Source: Aeromicrobium sp. CnD17-E (GTDB taxonomy: Bacteria > Actinomycetota > Actinomycetes > Propionibacteriales > Nocardioidaceae). Taken from it: a stretch of DNA of 39,235 nt. Below, one piece after another: positions 37,131-39,235 of this stretch (position 1 is the first letter of the stretch; each line of letters begins with the position of its first letter). The stretch spans positions 1 through 39,235 of the forward strand of contig NZ_JAMXRU010000020.1 in the NCBI RefSeq assembly GCF_024124745.1, in the 5' to 3' direction. The notes under the pieces were generated by a model. That model was given only the letters and a program-made list of their open reading frames with translations, was not told the origin of the DNA and did not search any database. The translations under genes were made by a program, and so were the position numbers.

Positions 37131-39235
37131 AGGAGGTCGACGAGGCCGCGCAGCTCCGAGCGCCGGGTCACGCCCAGCTTCTTCATGGCGCGGTGCAGGT
37201 GCGACTCCACCGTGCGCACGCTCACGAACTGCTCGCGGGCGACCTCGGCGTTCGAGCGCCCTTGGAGCACCGCCATCACGACCTCGCGCTCCCGGGCGGT
37301 CAGCGACGGCCCGGTGGTCGTCCGCTCCGCCACGAGCACCGACTCGGGATGCAGGCGACGGAGCTCGGCCAGCTCCGCCGCGAGCGCACGAGCCTGAGCA
37401 CCGGGCGGCGCCAGGCGGGACGCGGCGAGGGTCAGACGGTACGCCCCGACGACGGCGCCGTGCTCGAGCATCTCGGTCCGCAGGCTCGCCAGCGTCTCGG
37501 CGTCGGACGCGTCCCGCGCGACGAGGGCGCGCCCGTAGAGGGCGAGCAGCGGGCTGTCCACCTCGGCCGAGCAGCTCTCGGCGAGCTGCTGCGATCGGGG
37601 TGTGGAGCAGATGTCCCGGGCGTGGACGGCCAGGATCGCCGCGGTGCTCAGCCATCCTCGACGGCGGGCCTCCAGCGCGTGGTCCAGGAGGGTCTCCGAG
37701 GCCGCCGCGGGTCGTCCTGAGGAGCGGAGGACGGCGGTGTGCCGCCACGCGGCCGTGTCGTACGGATCGGGGCCGAGCTCGGGGCCCTCGGGCGCCCAGG
37801 TGTGGAGCGCCGAGGCGAGCGCAGGGTCGTCGTCCCACAGCGAGAGGACGGCGGCCAGCTGCGGCGTGGACACGCTGTCCTGGGCAGCGCCCTCCCAGGG
37901 GAGTGCCAGCGCCGTCTCGACGTACCGGCGGGCGAGGCCGAGCTGCCCGCCGACGAGCAGGAGCACGCCGACGCTCGAGCCGAGGTAGGCCACCTGGTCC
38001 AGCCGACCGCTGGCGACCGCGTCGTCCACGCTCTGCGTCACGACGGCGCGGGTCGTCCGCAGGTCGCCGCGGAAGGCGGTCACCAGGCCCTGCAGGCCTC
38101 GCAGTCGTGGGACGAGCCGCACGACGTCGGCGGACTCGCCGGTCAGCGTCGACGCCAGGGCGAGGTCGTCGTCGGTCGCCGCGAACCGCCCCGCTGCGAG
38201 GGCGTCGTAGAGGCGGGCCTCGCAGGCCATCGCCCGGGCCAACGGGTGGGCGCGTGGGTCGTCGGCTGGTGGGTCGTGACGGTGGGCGACCCCGGCCACG
38301 ACCTCCAGGACCGCCGTGGCGGCCGCCAGCGCCAGCCGCACGTCGTCGGAGCCGTCGTCGAGCCGCGCCAGGTGCTCGAGGGTCGGCGCGAGCGCGGTCG
38401 CGTCGGACGTGACTCGTGTCGACCGCTCCGCGAGGCCGACGACCCGGGCGAGGACAGGGCCCTCCGCAGTGCCGGCGGAGGCGAGCTGGGTCGAGAGGTC
38501 GTAGGGGTCCGGCGCCGCTGCCTGGCGGACGAGCTGGGCGCGCCAGCCGAGCTCGCGCGGGACGCGTCGGACCGCGCAGTCGGGCGTCGGTCCGTCGAGC
38601 TCGACGGGCGGTACCCACATCGGCGGCGACGTGGAACGGGCCACGGCGTCGGAGGTCCGGCGGACGTGGTCGGCGAGCAGGGCCGCCACCAGGACGGCGC
38701 GGCCGTCGCCCCGTCGGACCGTCCGCACGTGCCCGAGGCTCTCCAGCCGGTCGACGGCGTCCAGCGCCGCCGGCGGCACGGTGCCGAGGGTCGAGCGCCC
38801 GGCGGTCGCGAGCGTGGTGAGCCAGTGGCAGTCGGCGGCCGGCAGCTCGCGCAGGTAGGCCTGCCAGAGTCCGTCGAGCGAGCGCGGGACGAGCGTGCCG
38901 CGCAGGTCCCACGCTCCGTCGACCTGCGTGATCGAGCCGTCGAACACGCCGTCGTCCACGAGGTGCCCGGCGATGCCGACGACGCCGCCGGACAGGGCGA
39001 ACACCTCGCTCAGCAGCCTGGCGCTGACCGCCCCGCCGAGCCGTTCGCGCAGCGTCGACAGCAGCGCGGAGGGTGCGAGGCTCGGGGCGTCGACCACGAC
39101 GGGCGCCCCGCTGAGGACCCGCGGGGCCTCCCTGCCCGCGAGGTCGGTGCGGTACGCGGCCGCCACGACGAGACCGCGTCGCTCCAGGTGGCGCAGGACC
39201 GCGACGGACTGGGCGTCGAGGTGGTCGGCGTCGTC
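37127..39235 (-). CDS. LuxR-family ATPase regulator (LAL/MalT-like), N-terminus outside window
   Basis: C-terminal 702 residues of a large regulator; the frame stays open to the window edge. The first residues seen, DDADHLDAQSVAVLRHLERRGLVVAAAYRTD, are the Walker B region of an AAA-type ATPase, so the P-loop lies outside and the GTG at 39166 is not the real start. A long helical repeat-like middle (about 230-600) follows. The end is a LuxR helix-turn-helix (LTAREREVVMAVLQGRSNAEVAREQFVSVRTVESHLHRAMKKLGV). LAL regulators activate catabolic or secondary-metabolism genes after binding ATP and a ligand. Its target is not in view. Confidence 0.9.
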   Translation of the reverse strand, partial: DDADHLDAQSVAVLRHLERRGLVVAAAYRTDLAGREAPRVLSGAPVVVDAPSLAPSALLSTLRERLGGAVSARLLSEVFALSGGVVGIAGHLVDDGVFDGSITQVDGAWDLRGTLVPRSLDGLWQAYLRELPAADCHWLTTLATAGRSTLGTVPPAALDAVDRLESLGHVRTVRRGDGRAVLVAALLADHVRRTSDAVARSTSPPMWVPPVELDGPTPDCAVRRVPRELGWRAQLVRQAAAPDPYDLSTQLASAGTAEGPVLARVVGLAERSTRVTSDATALAPTLEHLARLDDGSDDVRLALAAATAVLEVVAGVAHRHDPPADDPRAHPLARAMACEARLYDALAAGRFAATDDDLALASTLTGESADVVRLVPRLRGLQGLVTAFRGDLRTTRAVVTQSVDDAVASGRLDQVAYLGSSVGVLLLVGGQLGLARRYVETALALPWEGAAQDSVSTPQLAAVLSLWDDDPALASALHTWAPEGPELGPDPYDTAAWRHTAVLRSSGRPAAASETLLDHALEARRRGWLSTAAILAVHARDICSTPRSQQLAESCSAEVDSPLLALYGRALVARDASDAETLASLRTEMLEHGAVVGAYRLTLAASRLAPPGAQARALAAELAELRRLHPESVLVAERTTTGPSLTAREREVVMAVLQGRSNAEVAREQFVSVRTVESHLHRAMKKLGVTRRSELRGLVDLL

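Overview
The window comes from the chromosome of a very GC-rich actinobacterium. Third codon positions are almost always G or C, GTG starts and 4-bp ATGA/GTGA overlaps are frequent, and the gene families (BioQ-type boxes, GMAS/MgsABC-like genes, ACAD10/11-like enzymes, an NlpC/P60 gene behind a ydaO-like leader) fit the Propionibacteriales/Nocardioidaceae. The genus is not proven. No insertion sequence, prophage, integrase or CRISPR array is visible.

Layout. (1) 1-2704: biotin operon bioB-bioA-bioF on the minus strand (bioF cut by the window edge), with two tandem BioQ-type boxes in front of bioB. BioB carries an unusual four-cysteine tail. (2) 2734-6151: a coupled family III CoA-transferase and membrane-anchored alpha/beta hydrolase, divergent from an IclR-type regulator. 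(3) 6155-7221: a small secreted low-complexity protein, tRNA-Thr(UGU), inverted copies of the tRNA 3' end, and the first cluster of a dispersed GGGGCCCC-centred palindrome. (4) 7222-16226: an ammonium transporter divergent from a tight operon with a type III glutamine synthetase (gamma-glutamylmethylamide synthetase-like), a three-piece glutamate-synthase-like enzyme (MgsA/B/C-like), a DAO-family FAD oxidoreductase, an M20 amidohydrolase and an XRE-cupin regulator. This looks like methylated-amine or other amine-nitrogen assimilation by an N-methylglutamate-type route.

(5) 16387-33010 is the largest block and probably one regulon. It holds a thiolase, acyl-CoA ligase, two SDRs, a HAD protein, a sugar-type ABC transporter, an enoyl-CoA hydratase, an ACAD11-like acyl-CoA dehydrogenase, an APH-fold kinase, a cyclase-family hydrolase, an ABM protein, a TetR regulator, an NADPH alkene-reductase-like enzyme, a MaoC dehydratase and a phosphotriesterase-like lactonase. 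The three domains of human ACAD10 (HAD, APH kinase, ACAD) occur here as three separate genes. With the ligase, hydratase, dehydrogenases, thiolase and lactonase they outline a route from a lactone or 4-hydroxy acid into beta-oxidation. A 20-bp operator (TGAACCTGAAYCCGGRTTCA) precedes four transcription units in this block; the embedded TetR gene is the natural candidate regulator.

(6) 33022-39235: third locus of the dispersed palindrome, an NlpC/P60 hydrolase behind a probable c-di-AMP riboswitch, a membrane GGDEF diguanylate cyclase, a DUF1801 protein, a CNNM/CorC-type membrane protein, and the C-terminal part of a large LuxR-family ATPase regulator running off the window.

All three loci of the GGGGCCCC palindrome lie between convergent transcription units (tRNA/amtB, XRE regulator/thiolase, lactonase/NlpC).
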